A DNA stretch of 64,000 nt, taken from NCBI GenBank assembly GCA_003963145.1, contig RXJJ01000012.1, forward strand, positions 1 through 64,000, given 5' to 3'. This document shows positions 7,778 through 15,701 of the stretch, in pieces; the first letter of the stretch is position 1; each line of letters begins with the position of its first letter. A program made the position numbers and the translations under genes. This DNA is from Bradyrhizobiaceae bacterium. GTDB taxonomy: Bacteria > Pseudomonadota > Alphaproteobacteria > Rhizobiales > Xanthobacteraceae. The notes beneath the pieces were generated by a model, which searched no databases, was not told the DNA's origin, and saw only the letters and a list, made by a program, of their open reading frames with translations.

Positions 7778-8626
7778 ATGGTGCGCTATCTTGCATTGCT
7801 GGCGACGATCCTGGCGTTCGCTGTTGCGCGGCCGTCATGGGCTGCATCGACGGCCTCCTCGCCGGAGAAGGATTTCACCGCTTTCCGTAATTACTTCAAA
7901 AGTAAGTTCTCGAAAGTGCCGTTGAACGATTTCGTCAACGGCCCTTATTCCATGAACGAAGATATGCGTAAACAATGGGTCGAGAAGGAGGATTTTCCGC
8001 CTTACGATTTCGCGCTCGACCGCGGGAAGGAATTGTTCGAGGCGCCCTTCAAGAACGGCAAAACGTTCGGCGATTGCTTTCCGAACAAGGGCATCGGCAT
8101 CCGGCAGAATTATCCATATTTCGATGAGAAGAAGAACGAGGTTGTGACGCTCGAGGTGGCCGTCAACCAGTGTCTGCAGGCCAATGGCGAGAAACCGTAT
8201 TCCTATCTCAAGGACGATATGGCTGCGGTGACGGCTTACATGGCCTTCACTTCGCGCGGCAAGCCGTTCGATATCAAGATTCCAAAAAATCCGAAGGCGC
8301 TCGAAGCCTACGAGAACGGCAAGAAATATTTCTACCAGCGGCGCGGACAACTCAATTTTTCATGCGCGAGCTGCCATGTCCAAAGTCCTGGAGAGCGCAT
8401 TCGGGCCGAGATCCTGGCTCCCGCGCTCGGCATTCTGAATGCCATGCCGATTTATCGTTCGGAGTGGGGCGGTATGGGCACCATCAGCCGCCGCTTTACC
8501 TCCTGTAACAGCCAGGTACGCGGTGTGCCGCTGGAGCCGCAGGACCCCGAATATCGTAACCTTGAATACTACCTGTCCTATATGGCGAACGGATTGCCGA
8601 TTTCCGGTCCGGGCGCGCGACCATAG
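7778..8626 (+). CDS. soxA: Sulfur oxidation cytochrome SoxA (monoheme type)
   Basis: The catalytic subunit of SoxAX, 282 residues with a signal peptide ending near SWAAS. The N-terminal domain has no CxxCH but keeps cysteines C100 and C132, as in SoxA proteins in which the first heme is lost and a disulfide remains. The second domain has heme motif CASCH at 196-200 and the catalytic cysteine C243 in TSCNSQVRGV. The ribosome site is GGAGGGG. The gene is followed by soxK and soxB. Confidence 0.93.
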   Translation: MVRYLALLATILAFAVARPSWAASTASSPEKDFTAFRNYFKSKFSKVPLNDFVNGPYSMNEDMRKQWVEKEDFPPYDFALDRGKELFEAPFKNGKTFGDCFPNKGIGIRQNYPYFDEKKNEVVTLEVAVNQCLQANGEKPYSYLKDDMAAVTAYMAFTSRGKPFDIKIPKNPKALEAYENGKKYFYQRRGQLNFSCASCHVQSPGERIRAEILAPALGILNAMPIYRSEWGGMGTISRRFTSCNSQVRGVPLEPQDPEYRNLEYYLSYMANGLPISGPGARP

Positions 8627-8635
8627 GAGATGACC

Positions 8636-8944
8636 ATGCGTATCATGACATCGATCGTCGCAGGTGCTGCCGTCTGTTTCGTTTTGTCATCGGCATATGC
8701 GGAGACGGCGGAAACATTCGGCGCCGCGTATGCGAAAGCCGAAGCGGCCAACAAAAAAGCTGGCGAACTCAGGAATCAGTGGACCACGACAGGCGCGGCT
8801 TTGAAGGACGCAAAGAAGGCGGCCGATGGAGGCGATTTCGACGCGGCTACCAATCTGGCAAAGAAAGCCGAAGCTCTTGCGAACGCTTCGATCGCGCAGT
8901 CGCAGCGCGAAGACAAGCTCTGGACCGAATCCGAAATTCGCTGA
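8636..8944 (+). CDS. soxK: SoxAX-binding protein SoxK (SAXB)
   Basis: A small exported protein of about 102 residues: signal peptide to SAYAE, then a mature part that is mostly alpha-helical and rich in Ala, Lys and Glu (AAYAKAEAANKKAGELRNQW, with an NLAKKAEALANASIAQS segment). This is the pattern of the SoxAX-binding proteins that stimulate thiosulfate oxidation. ATG 8636 has AGGAG six bases upstream; ATG 8630 is too close to it. Placement between soxA and soxB supports the call. Confidence 0.8.
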   Translation: MRIMTSIVAGAAVCFVLSSAYAETAETFGAAYAKAEAANKKAGELRNQWTTTGAALKDAKKAADGGDFDAATNLAKKAEALANASIAQSQREDKLWTESEIR

Positions 8945-8960
8945 CCTTCCGGGATTTAAA

Positions 8961-10712
8961 ATGCCGATCCACCGACGGGATATTCTGAAATTTGCGGTGG
9001 CAACACCGGCTATTCTTGCGTTGTCGCGTTCAGGCAACGCAGCCGAAACCAATTCGCTTTACGACTTCAAACCGTCGGGTAATGCGCGCGTTTTGCACAT
9101 GACCGATACTCACGCCCAGTTGCGCCCGGTTTTTTTCCGTGAGCCAAGCGTCAACATCGGTATCGGCAGCATGAAGGGCCATCCGCCGCATCTGGTTGGC
9201 GAGTATTTCCTGAAAACATTCGGGATGAAGCCGGGCAGCGCCGATTCGTATGCCTTTACTTTTCTCGATTTCGAGAACGTTGCGAAGCAATACGGCAAGA
9301 TGGGCGGCTTTGCTCATTTGCGTACGCTGGTGAAGCAATTGCGCGGTGCCGTTCCGGCCCAGCAATCGATTCTACTGGATGGCGGCGATCTTTGGCAGGG
9401 CAGCGGTCTTGCTAATCTCAGCCGCGGCGCGGATATGGTGCAGGCGGCTAATCTGCTGGGCATCGATGCGATGACCGGCCACTGGGAGTTCACCTATGGC
9501 GAGGATACGCTGCGTAAGAACCTCGCCGACTTCAAAGGCGAATTCATCGCGCAAAATGTTTTTCTGACCGAAGACGCGGCTTTCAACGAAGCCAAGGCAT
9601 TCGATCGCGAGTCCGGCCGCGTATTCAAGCCATATATCATCAAGCAGATGGGCGACCACCGCCTGGGCATTATCGGACAAGCCTTCCCATACGTGCCGAT
9701 TGCTCATCCAAAGCGTTTTGTGCCTGATTGGACGTTCGGCGTGCGCGATGAAGAAATGCAGAAAGTCGTCAACCGGCTGCGTGACGTCGAGAAGGTCGAT
9801 GCGGTTGCTCTGCTTTCGCATAACGGCATGGACGTCGATCTCAAGCTCGCAAGCCGCGTGACCGGCATAGACATTATTCTTGGTGGTCACACGCATGACG
9901 CCGTTCCGCAGCCGGTGAGCGTATCCAACGCGGCCGGCAAGACGCTTGTGACCAATGCGGGCTCCAACGGAAAATTTCTCGGCGTTCTCGATCTCGAGCT
10001 CGGCAAGGGTTCCGTCAAGAACGTCAATTATCGTTTGCTGCCTGTGTTCAGCGACCAGCTAAAGGCGGACGCAGAGATGTCGGAATTAATTGACAGGCTT
10101 CATGCGCCGCATCTCAAGGCTTTCGGTGAAAAGCTCGCAAGCGCCGACCGCCTTTTATATCGCCGCGGCAATTTCAACGGCACGATGGATGAGATGATTT
10201 GCGCCGCGCTGCGCCAGCAACTGGATACGGAGATCGCCCTGTCGCCGGGCTTTCGCTGGGGAACCACCGTTCTGAACGCCCAGCCGATAACGATGGATGA
10301 TGTGCTGTCGCAGACCGCGATGACCTATCCGGAGGTCTATGTTCAGTCCATGACGGGCGACCAGATCAAGGTCGTACTGGAAGATATCTGCGACAATCTT
10401 TTCAATCTCGATCCTTATTATCAGCAGGGTGGCGACATGGTGCGGATCGGAGGCATGTCCTACACCTGTGCGCCAAACGAGGCCACGGGACGCCGCATCT
10501 CCGACATGAAACTCTCGGACGGCCGCGATGTGGATCCGGCGAAATCCTATCGAGTCGCAGGCTGGGCCTCCGTCAACGAACGGAAGGGTGTGCCAGTCTG
10601 GGAGACTGTGGCGAGCTATTTGCGCGAGGGAAAGAGGAAAGCCGCGTTCGAGAGCAACAAGATCAAGATCGTGGGTGTTGAGGACAATCCGGGATTTGCG
10701 GCTCAGGCATGA
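8961..10712 (+). CDS. soxB: Thiosulfohydrolase SoxB
   Basis: A periplasmic dimanganese hydrolase that releases sulfate from S-thiosulfonate on SoxY. It has 583 residues with a twin-arginine signal (HRRDILKFAV), then the metallophosphatase domain with metal-ligand motifs DTHAQLRP, DGGDLWQGSG, LSHNGMD and GGHTHD, and a 5'-nucleotidase-type C-terminal domain. ATG 8961 starts the Tat signal; a longer in-frame opening would overlap soxK. The stop overlaps the ATG of the next gene by four bases, so translation is probably coupled. Confidence 0.95.
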   Translation: MPIHRRDILKFAVATPAILALSRSGNAAETNSLYDFKPSGNARVLHMTDTHAQLRPVFFREPSVNIGIGSMKGHPPHLVGEYFLKTFGMKPGSADSYAFTFLDFENVAKQYGKMGGFAHLRTLVKQLRGAVPAQQSILLDGGDLWQGSGLANLSRGADMVQAANLLGIDAMTGHWEFTYGEDTLRKNLADFKGEFIAQNVFLTEDAAFNEAKAFDRESGRVFKPYIIKQMGDHRLGIIGQAFPYVPIAHPKRFVPDWTFGVRDEEMQKVVNRLRDVEKVDAVALLSHNGMDVDLKLASRVTGIDIILGGHTHDAVPQPVSVSNAAGKTLVTNAGSNGKFLGVLDLELGKGSVKNVNYRLLPVFSDQLKADAEMSELIDRLHAPHLKAFGEKLASADRLLYRRGNFNGTMDEMICAALRQQLDTEIALSPGFRWGTTVLNAQPITMDDVLSQTAMTYPEVYVQSMTGDQIKVVLEDICDNLFNLDPYYQQGGDMVRIGGMSYTCAPNEATGRRISDMKLSDGRDVDPAKSYRVAGWASVNERKGVPVWETVASYLREGKRKAAFESNKIKIVGVEDNPGFAAQA

Positions 10713-11179
10713 GACATGAATTTCAAGAATGGCTGATCGTCGCCGCACTTTTTTCGGGACTAGCCGTTGCTGTGAATGCTGAACATGCCTTTGCTCAAGG
10801 CGCAACGGCAACTGAGAAGCCTTTTGTCGAACACCGTATCGCGTTGCAGCTTTCGGACAGCGATCCGAAGAAGCAAAGCCTGATAATCAGCATCGCATTC
10901 AAGTTGTTGGAGGTTTACGGGCCTGACACCATCGATATCAAGGTTGTCACGTTCGGCCCCGGCATCGAGTTGCTGAAAGAGGATAATGTTAATCGCCAGT
11001 TGGTCGATAGCCTTGTGGCGCATGGTGTGAAGTTCGATGTGTGCGGCAATACGCTGGACACGATCGAGCGCGAGACCGGCAGGCGGCCCAAAATTAATCC
11101 CCATGCTGTCGAAGTGGCTGCTGGCGTACCTTATCTCCTGTCACTTGCCGAAAAGAAGTACATAATCATTCGTCCCTAG
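10709..11179 (+). CDS. Exported DsrE-like protein 1
   Basis: A 156-residue protein with a Sec signal (hydrophobic 8-22, cleavage near AFAQ) and a DsrE/DsrF-like fold: IALQLSDSDPKKQ, then IDIKVVTFGPGIELLKED and a single mature cysteine in VKFDVCGNTLDTI. The cysteine sits where DsrE sulfur carriers have their reactive residue. Its ATG overlaps the soxB stop. Unlike classical cytoplasmic DsrE, this one should act in the periplasm, where it might take sulfur from the Sox cycle; this is inference. A paralogue follows 12 bases downstream. Confidence 0.72.
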   Translation: MRHEFQEWLIVAALFSGLAVAVNAEHAFAQGATATEKPFVEHRIALQLSDSDPKKQSLIISIAFKLLEVYGPDTIDIKVVTFGPGIELLKEDNVNRQLVDSLVAHGVKFDVCGNTLDTIERETGRRPKINPHAVEVAAGVPYLLSLAEKKYIIIRP

Positions 11180-11191
11180 GGAGGTTCCGAT

Positions 11192-11644
11192 ATGCGGATT
11201 TTCTGGAGATTGCTTGCAATCTGTGCGGTTGCGTTCTCGATCTCATCGCCTGGCCTGGCGGCTGATGCCAAGCCTCACCGTGTTGTTATTCAGGTTGATC
11301 AAAACGATCCGGACACGATGAACTTGGCGCTCAACAACGTCACGAACATGATGGAAATCTATCGTTCCAAGAATGAGCCTGTGCAAATTGAAGTGGTTGC
11401 TTATGGACCGGGCCTCAACATGTACCGTGACGACACATCGCCGGTGAAGGATCGCCTGAAGCAGATTGCCGCGATGGCTTTTCCGGCTGAATTGAAGTTC
11501 TCGGCCTGCAACTTCACCAAAACGGGAATGGAAAAGAGGGAAGGGCATCCGATTGGCATCGTTCCTCAGGCGAGTCTTGTTCCATCGGGTGTGGTGCGGA
11601 TCAGCGAATTGCAGGAGGACGGCTGGAGTTACGTCAAACCGTAA
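11192..11644 (+). CDS. Exported DsrE-like protein 2
   Basis: A paralogue of the preceding gene: 150 residues, a signal peptide ending near GLAADA, RVVIQVDQNDPDTMNLALNN, VVAYGPGLNMYRDD and a single mature cysteine in LKFSACNFTKTGMEKREG, aligned with that of protein 1. A strong AGGGAGG precedes ATG 11192. The two may form a periplasmic hetero-oligomer as cytoplasmic DsrEF do. They could equally bind another ligand; only the fold, the cysteine and the location are visible. Confidence 0.72.
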   Translation: MRIFWRLLAICAVAFSISSPGLAADAKPHRVVIQVDQNDPDTMNLALNNVTNMMEIYRSKNEPVQIEVVAYGPGLNMYRDDTSPVKDRLKQIAAMAFPAELKFSACNFTKTGMEKREGHPIGIVPQASLVPSGVVRISELQEDGWSYVKP

Positions 11645-11663
11645 GGCTATCGGGTAAAGGCGA

Positions 11664-12173
11664 ATGACGATGAAAAAAGTCCTGTACATTTGCATACCCG
11701 TGTCGCTGGCCTGTGTCACAGCGAGCGTTACGAAGGCAGAGGACGCCACAGTCACGTACAAGTCGTTGACGCTCGATGTGGCATTGGACGCCGCACGTGC
11801 GGCTATCGATCAATGCCGCACGGATGGCTTTCAGGTCGCTGTCGCTGTGCTTGATCGGTTTGGCCAGACGCAAGTTCTGTTGAGGGATCGCTATGCCGGA
11901 CTGCCGGCCGAGCGCACCGCCACGGACAAGGCCTGGACAGCCATTGGATTTCGCAATGATACGTCCGCATTGGCGAAGTCGATCAAGAACGGAAGTCTCG
12001 ATCCCGGCCTGGCAAGTCTGCCGCGCGTGACGATGATGGCGGGGGCACTCAAGATCGAAATGGGAGATACTCTACTCGGAGCTATCGGTGTCTCGGGCGC
12101 TTCGGGCGGAGACAAGGACGAAAAATGCGCGCGGGTCGGTCTTGACGCCATTCGTGACCGATTGGATTTTTAA
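11664..12173 (+). CDS. Exported GlcG/HbpS-family protein
   Basis: A 169-residue protein with a signal peptide (ending near VTKAED) and a GlcG/HbpS domain: LDVALDAARAAIDQCRTDGF, VAVLDRFGQTQVLLRD, and the C-terminal GAIGVSGASGGDKDEKCARVG. Members bind heme or small molecules, and some act with redox sensors. In the sox operon it might bind heme or scavenge an intermediate, but no function is established by sequence. It is followed after 19 bases by a cytochrome c gene. Confidence 0.75.
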   Translation: MTMKKVLYICIPVSLACVTASVTKAEDATVTYKSLTLDVALDAARAAIDQCRTDGFQVAVAVLDRFGQTQVLLRDRYAGLPAERTATDKAWTAIGFRNDTSALAKSIKNGSLDPGLASLPRVTMMAGALKIEMGDTLLGAIGVSGASGGDKDEKCARVGLDAIRDRLDF

Positions 12174-12192
12174 GATCATTCAGGAGAATAAG

Positions 12193-12585
12193 ATGCGTTC
12201 GATACTCGCTGCGGCCACTCTTCTTGCTTTCTCTTCTTGTGCACATGCCGATGGTGATCCGGCGAAAGGCGAGCAGGCTTTTCGCGTTTGCATGGCATGT
12301 CATGCCGTGGGCCCTGGCGCGAAGACTAAAGTCGGCCCTGAACTGAATGGCGTGGTAGGCCGGAAATGGGGATCGGCTGAGGGATACAGCTATTCGACCG
12401 ATTTGTCGGACGGAAACGCACAGGGCAAGGTTTGGGACGAGGCGACGTTGGACGATTATCTGACAAATCCCAAGCATCTTGCTCCTCATGGCAAGATGGG
12501 ATTCACGGGTTTCCCGCAGGCGGAGAAGAGGGCGGATGTGATCGCTTATCTCAAGCAATTCGACGCTCAAGGAAACAAGAAATGA
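12193..12585 (+). CDS. Cytochrome c2-like periplasmic cytochrome
   Basis: A 130-residue class I cytochrome: signal peptide to AHA, heme motif CMACH, then VGPELNGVVGR, and a C-terminal methionine ligand candidate in GKMGFTGFPQ followed by the helix RADVIAYLKQF. It probably carries electrons from SoxAX and SoxCD to a terminal oxidase. ATG 12193 follows AGGAGAATAAG. It appears to be the last gene of the sox operon; 125 bases downstream hold no gene I can support. Confidence 0.85.
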   Translation: MRSILAAATLLAFSSCAHADGDPAKGEQAFRVCMACHAVGPGAKTKVGPELNGVVGRKWGSAEGYSYSTDLSDGNAQGKVWDEATLDDYLTNPKHLAPHGKMGFTGFPQAEKRADVIAYLKQFDAQGNKK

Positions 12586-12710
12586 GTCCGGGTCTGGTTA
12601 AGGCACCTTCAGCGAAAACGAAGAGCGGGCGATTTCCACAGAGGCAGGTTTTGAGGCGAACCACGCGGCTGACTTGAACGTCGAAATTGGCGCGCAGGCC
12701 GAAGCCCTTT

Positions 12711-13376
12711 TCACTGGCCTGCAACAACTGTGAGCGCGGCGGCCTCAGCCGTGCCGATGCTGCGCATGCGATGACGCACGTGACCCGGAAACCGGACACA
12801 ATCGCCGCGGCGAAGAACGATTTTGCGATTTGAGAAGCTGAGTTCGATGTTGCCCGAAAGAACATAGATAAGTTCTTCGCCAGAATGTTCTCGCAACCTT
12901 TCTTCACCGAACTCTCGATCGGGACGGACAATGAAGGCGTTGATGTCCGAGCCACCCGGCACGAGCAACTCGACACCGCTGAACCTGTTCGCGACCTTTT
13001 TTCCGGTCCCGGCTCGTGTCACCTTGATGGTCTGCGGCGAGAGGTGCTCGCCCATCAATTCCGAAACGCTCATTCGAAGCGAATGGGAAACCTTGAGAAT
13101 TGTTGCGAGAGCCGGCGTCTTCAGATTTCTCTCGACCCGCGACAGATAGCCCTTTGTGAGCCCAGTGGATTGAGATAGCTCCTCAAGCGTCATCGCAAGG
13201 CGCTTTCTCGCTGTTTTCATGCGCGCGCCGATCGATACATGGCTACCGGGCACCGGAACGACTTCGCTGGCGGCTGCGGACCGGCTTGTGTGCATTTTCG
13301 AGACCGGATGAACGCTCGCTTGTTTACGCGCGATCGTTCCACGTGGCTTTGTGATTGTTTTCAGATTCGGCAACAC
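12711..13376 (-). CDS. XRE-family regulator with C-terminal cupin domain
   Basis: A 221-residue one-component regulator: a charged tail to about residue 50, a helix-turn-helix (LEELSQSTGLTKGYLSRVER), a linker, and a cupin domain (EFGEERLREHSGEELIYVLSG and RRGDCVRFPGHVRHRM). Such proteins sense a small ligand in the cupin and usually control a neighbouring transport or catabolic gene. It is divergent from the transporter at 13614, and the shared upstream region holds a TTGTCC-type palindrome and a repeated 13-mer. GTG 13376 is the longest start; ATG 13295 is possible. Confidence 0.85.
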   Translation of the reverse strand: MLPNLKTITKPRGTIARKQASVHPVSKMHTSRSAAASEVVPVPGSHVSIGARMKTARKRLAMTLEELSQSTGLTKGYLSRVERNLKTPALATILKVSHSLRMSVSELMGEHLSPQTIKVTRAGTGKKVANRFSGVELLVPGGSDINAFIVRPDREFGEERLREHSGEELIYVLSGNIELSFSNRKIVLRRGDCVRFPGHVRHRMRSIGTAEAAALTVVAGQ

Positions 13377-13443
13377 GGCCCCCCGGCATCAAAAATCAAT
13401 GCCACACTAGCTGAATCGAAAGTCTTTTGCTATCGACAGAATA

Positions 13444-13573
13444 GACAACAAGTTGCCCATTCGGTTGGCCAAACGCACAATATTTCCGCCAGATGAAGCC
13501 ATACTTTGAGCAAACCGTTTATTGGAGGGGCGCGAACGCCATGCAATCGTTGTCCTGCTGGACAACAAGTTGC
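13444..13573. repeat. Two copies of a 13-base direct repeat upstream of the transporter
   Basis: GACAACAAGTTGC occurs at 13444-13456 and again at 13561-13573, exactly 117 bases apart (about 11 helical turns). Each copy contains the inner symmetry CAAC-AA-GTTG. Both lie in the non-coding region between the divergent XRE-cupin regulator and the transporter, so they are candidate sites for that regulator, possibly joined by looping. Confidence 0.55.
13549..13566. promoter_or_regulatory. TTGTCC-N4-GGACAA palindrome, candidate XRE operator
   Basis: A perfect inverted repeat GTTGTCC-TGCT-GGACAAC, 48 bases before the ATG of the transporter. The form (TTGTC-N-GACAA) is like sites known for XRE-cupin regulators such as SutR. 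It overlaps the right-hand copy of the 13-base repeat. Binding by the divergent XRE-cupin protein is inferred. Confidence 0.55.
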
Positions 13574-13613
13574 TCAACTTCTCCAGCGCACCCGATAAGT
13601 ATGGAGAAATCAA

Positions 13614-14936
13614 ATGACGGGCATGACGGGGCTTCCGAAGGCGGATATCAATCCGGGGTATTTTCGCTGGTTTCAATTGATCTGCGGAATCATCTGCATG
13701 GCGACGATTGCCAACCTGCAGTATGGTTGGACGCTGTTCGTCGATCCGATCGACACCAAATTTCACTGGGGCCGTGCCGCGATCCAGTTGTCCTTCACGA
13801 TCTTTGTGGTCGTCGAAACATGGCTGGTGCCGTTCAAGGCATGGTTTGTCGATAAATATGGTCCGAGCAGGGTGGTCGCGTTTGGCGCAATAGGAATTGC
13901 CCTGGGCTGGGTCATCAACTCGCAAGCCAGTTCGATTATGATGCTTTACCTCGGGGCTTTCGTGTCGGGTATTGGCGCCGCGGCAATCTGGAGCGCCTCG
14001 GTCGGAAATGCTTTGAAATGGTTTCCGGACCGGCGCGGACTCGCCGCAGGCCTGACGATTGCTGGATTTGGGGCGGGCGCGGCAATCACCATCGTTCCCA
14101 TCGCCAACAGCATCGCAGCCAACGGTTATGAGCGGACTTTCCTCTGGTTCGGAATCGGGCAGGGCGTGATCGCTCTAATCATGGGGTTATGCCTGCGGCG
14201 CCCCAGTGCCTCTGTCGTCAAACTTGCCTCCGACAGCGTGCTTCAAACGAGCGGAAATACAAAGCCGGTCGATGCAGTTAAAACACCCGTGTTCTGGCTG
14301 ATGTATGTGATGTTTGTGCTTGTCGCGTCTTGCGGTCTTATGGCAATCGCGCAACTCGGGCCTTATGCCAAAGATCTCAAAATCGCAAACATCCCGGTTT
14401 CGCCTTTCGGCATCGAGATGACCATCCTCACTTTGGCAATTTCGCTTGATCGTATAACCGACGGTATAGGTCGGCCGCTCTTCGGTTACATTTCGGATCG
14501 CATTGGGCGCGAGAATACGATGTTCATCGCGTTTGGCGTGGGCGCGGTTGCGCTGATGGGACTCTCGCAATTCGGCTCCAATCCGGCTTTGTTCATCGTG
14601 ATGACGCCGCTTTATTTCTGGGTGTTCGGAGAGATCTTCACGCTGTTTCCTTCGATCTGCGCCGACACGTTTGGCAACAAGTACGCGACCACGAACGCCG
14701 GTTTGCTTTATACGGCAAAGGGTACCGCGGCGTTGATCGTGCCGGCGGCCAGCATTGTTGCGGCAAGTCATGGCTGGAGCACAGTGTTTGGACTCGCGTC
14801 TGCGTTCAATCTGACCGCTGCTTTGCTTGCGATATTCGCTCTCAAGCCGCTTCGACGCCGTTATCTGGCGAAGCGCGCGATAATCGGCGAAGCCTCGTCC
14901 ACTCCATCTACTGCGCACGCTGTACCTGCTGAGTAG
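13614..14936 (+). CDS. MFS transporter, oxalate/formate antiporter (OFA) family
   Basis: A 440-residue protein with twelve predicted membrane segments. The OFA features are NLQYGWTLFVDPID in the first segment, VDKYGPSRVV after helix 2 and SVGNALKWFPDRRGLAAGL between helices 4 and 5, plus GRPLFGYISDRIGREN in the second half. The family exchanges or imports small carboxylates (oxalate, formate, lactate). Here no oxalate enzymes are adjacent, so the substrate is open. GGAG lies seven bases before ATG 13614. The gene ends with a strong terminator, so it is probably monocistronic. Confidence 0.85.
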   Translation: MTGMTGLPKADINPGYFRWFQLICGIICMATIANLQYGWTLFVDPIDTKFHWGRAAIQLSFTIFVVVETWLVPFKAWFVDKYGPSRVVAFGAIGIALGWVINSQASSIMMLYLGAFVSGIGAAAIWSASVGNALKWFPDRRGLAAGLTIAGFGAGAAITIVPIANSIAANGYERTFLWFGIGQGVIALIMGLCLRRPSASVVKLASDSVLQTSGNTKPVDAVKTPVFWLMYVMFVLVASCGLMAIAQLGPYAKDLKIANIPVSPFGIEMTILTLAISLDRITDGIGRPLFGYISDRIGRENTMFIAFGVGAVALMGLSQFGSNPALFIVMTPLYFWVFGEIFTLFPSICADTFGNKYATTNAGLLYTAKGTAALIVPAASIVAASHGWSTVFGLASAFNLTAALLAIFALKPLRRRYLAKRAIIGEASSTPSTAHAVPAE

Positions 14937-14959
14937 TTGTCTTTAGCGAGCGCCATGAG

Positions 14960-14989
14960 AAAAAGGGGAGGCTTACGCCTCCCCTTTTT
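14960..14989 (+). terminator. Rho-independent terminator after the OFA transporter
   Basis: A perfect hairpin: stem AAAAAGGGGAGGC pairing with GCCTCCCCTTTTT across a TTAC loop, with the T run at the 3' side and the A run at the 5' side, so it could also terminate leftward transcription. It separates the transporter from the MOSC gene group. Confidence 0.9.
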
Positions 14990-15137
14990 CCGTCCGCAGT
15001 CCGCCAAGCTGCGCATGTTTTCGGCAATTCAGCCGAATAGTCGACAAAACGCAGATTGAACGGCTTCGGTGCCAAAAACACTTTCTTGCACTCGCTCGTC
15101 AAAACGCGATGGTTGGGTAACAAGCGAGGGTACCGCA

Positions 15138-15698
15138 ATGTCACTGATCGATCTGGAAAAACCTCTCTCTCACCGCACGCCGTCGGCTGAGCCTAGGAAA
15201 AATACGCCGAGACCATCCTGGCTCGGGCTTGTGGAGGCCATGCACATTGCGCCGCGTGCTTTCCTTCCTTTGCGCAGCGTGAATAGCGTGAGCATCATTG
15301 AGGGGCTTGGCATCGAGGGCGATAGATACGCGCGGCGCACCGGGTTTTTGTCGGAGCGAATCGAAAAGCGCGGCGACACGCCAAACAGGCTGGTGACGCT
15401 TTTCGAGGTCGAGACGCTTGAGGCGCTCGAACGCGATCACGGCGTGCGTATCGGCATGGCGGATCACCGCCGCAACATCACCACGCGCGGCGTTCCGCTC
15501 AATCACCTCATAGGGCGCAAATTCAAGATCGGGCAAGCCATTCTGTTTGGAACGATCGCGACGCCCTGCAAGCATCTGGATGAACTACTCGGAATGAAGC
15601 TGATCGGCCTATTGACCAATCGCGCAGGTCTCAATGCGGGCGTGATAAAAAGTGGCGAAGTACGTGTCGGCGATGCCATCGAGCTTATCGAGGGTTGA
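15138..15698 (+). CDS. MOSC-domain protein (molybdenum cofactor sulfurase C-terminal-like)
   Basis: A 186-residue protein whose body is a MOSC domain: GIEGDRYAR, HRRNITTRGVPLNHLIG and GTIATPCKHLDELLG, with the likely molybdenum-ligand cysteine at C144. MOSC enzymes such as YiiM, YcbX and mARC reduce N-hydroxylated compounds and need an electron donor. The next gene, three bases downstream, encodes a flavin/2Fe-2S reductase; in related bacteria MOSC and such a reductase occur as one fused polypeptide. ATG 15138 is the first reasonable start, since the longer frame begins in non-coding sequence. Confidence 0.82.
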   Translation: MSLIDLEKPLSHRTPSAEPRKNTPRPSWLGLVEAMHIAPRAFLPLRSVNSVSIIEGLGIEGDRYARRTGFLSERIEKRGDTPNRLVTLFEVETLEALERDHGVRIGMADHRRNITTRGVPLNHLIGRKFKIGQAILFGTIATPCKHLDELLGMKLIGLLTNRAGLNAGVIKSGEVRVGDAIELIEG

Positions 15699-15701
15699 TC
15701 G

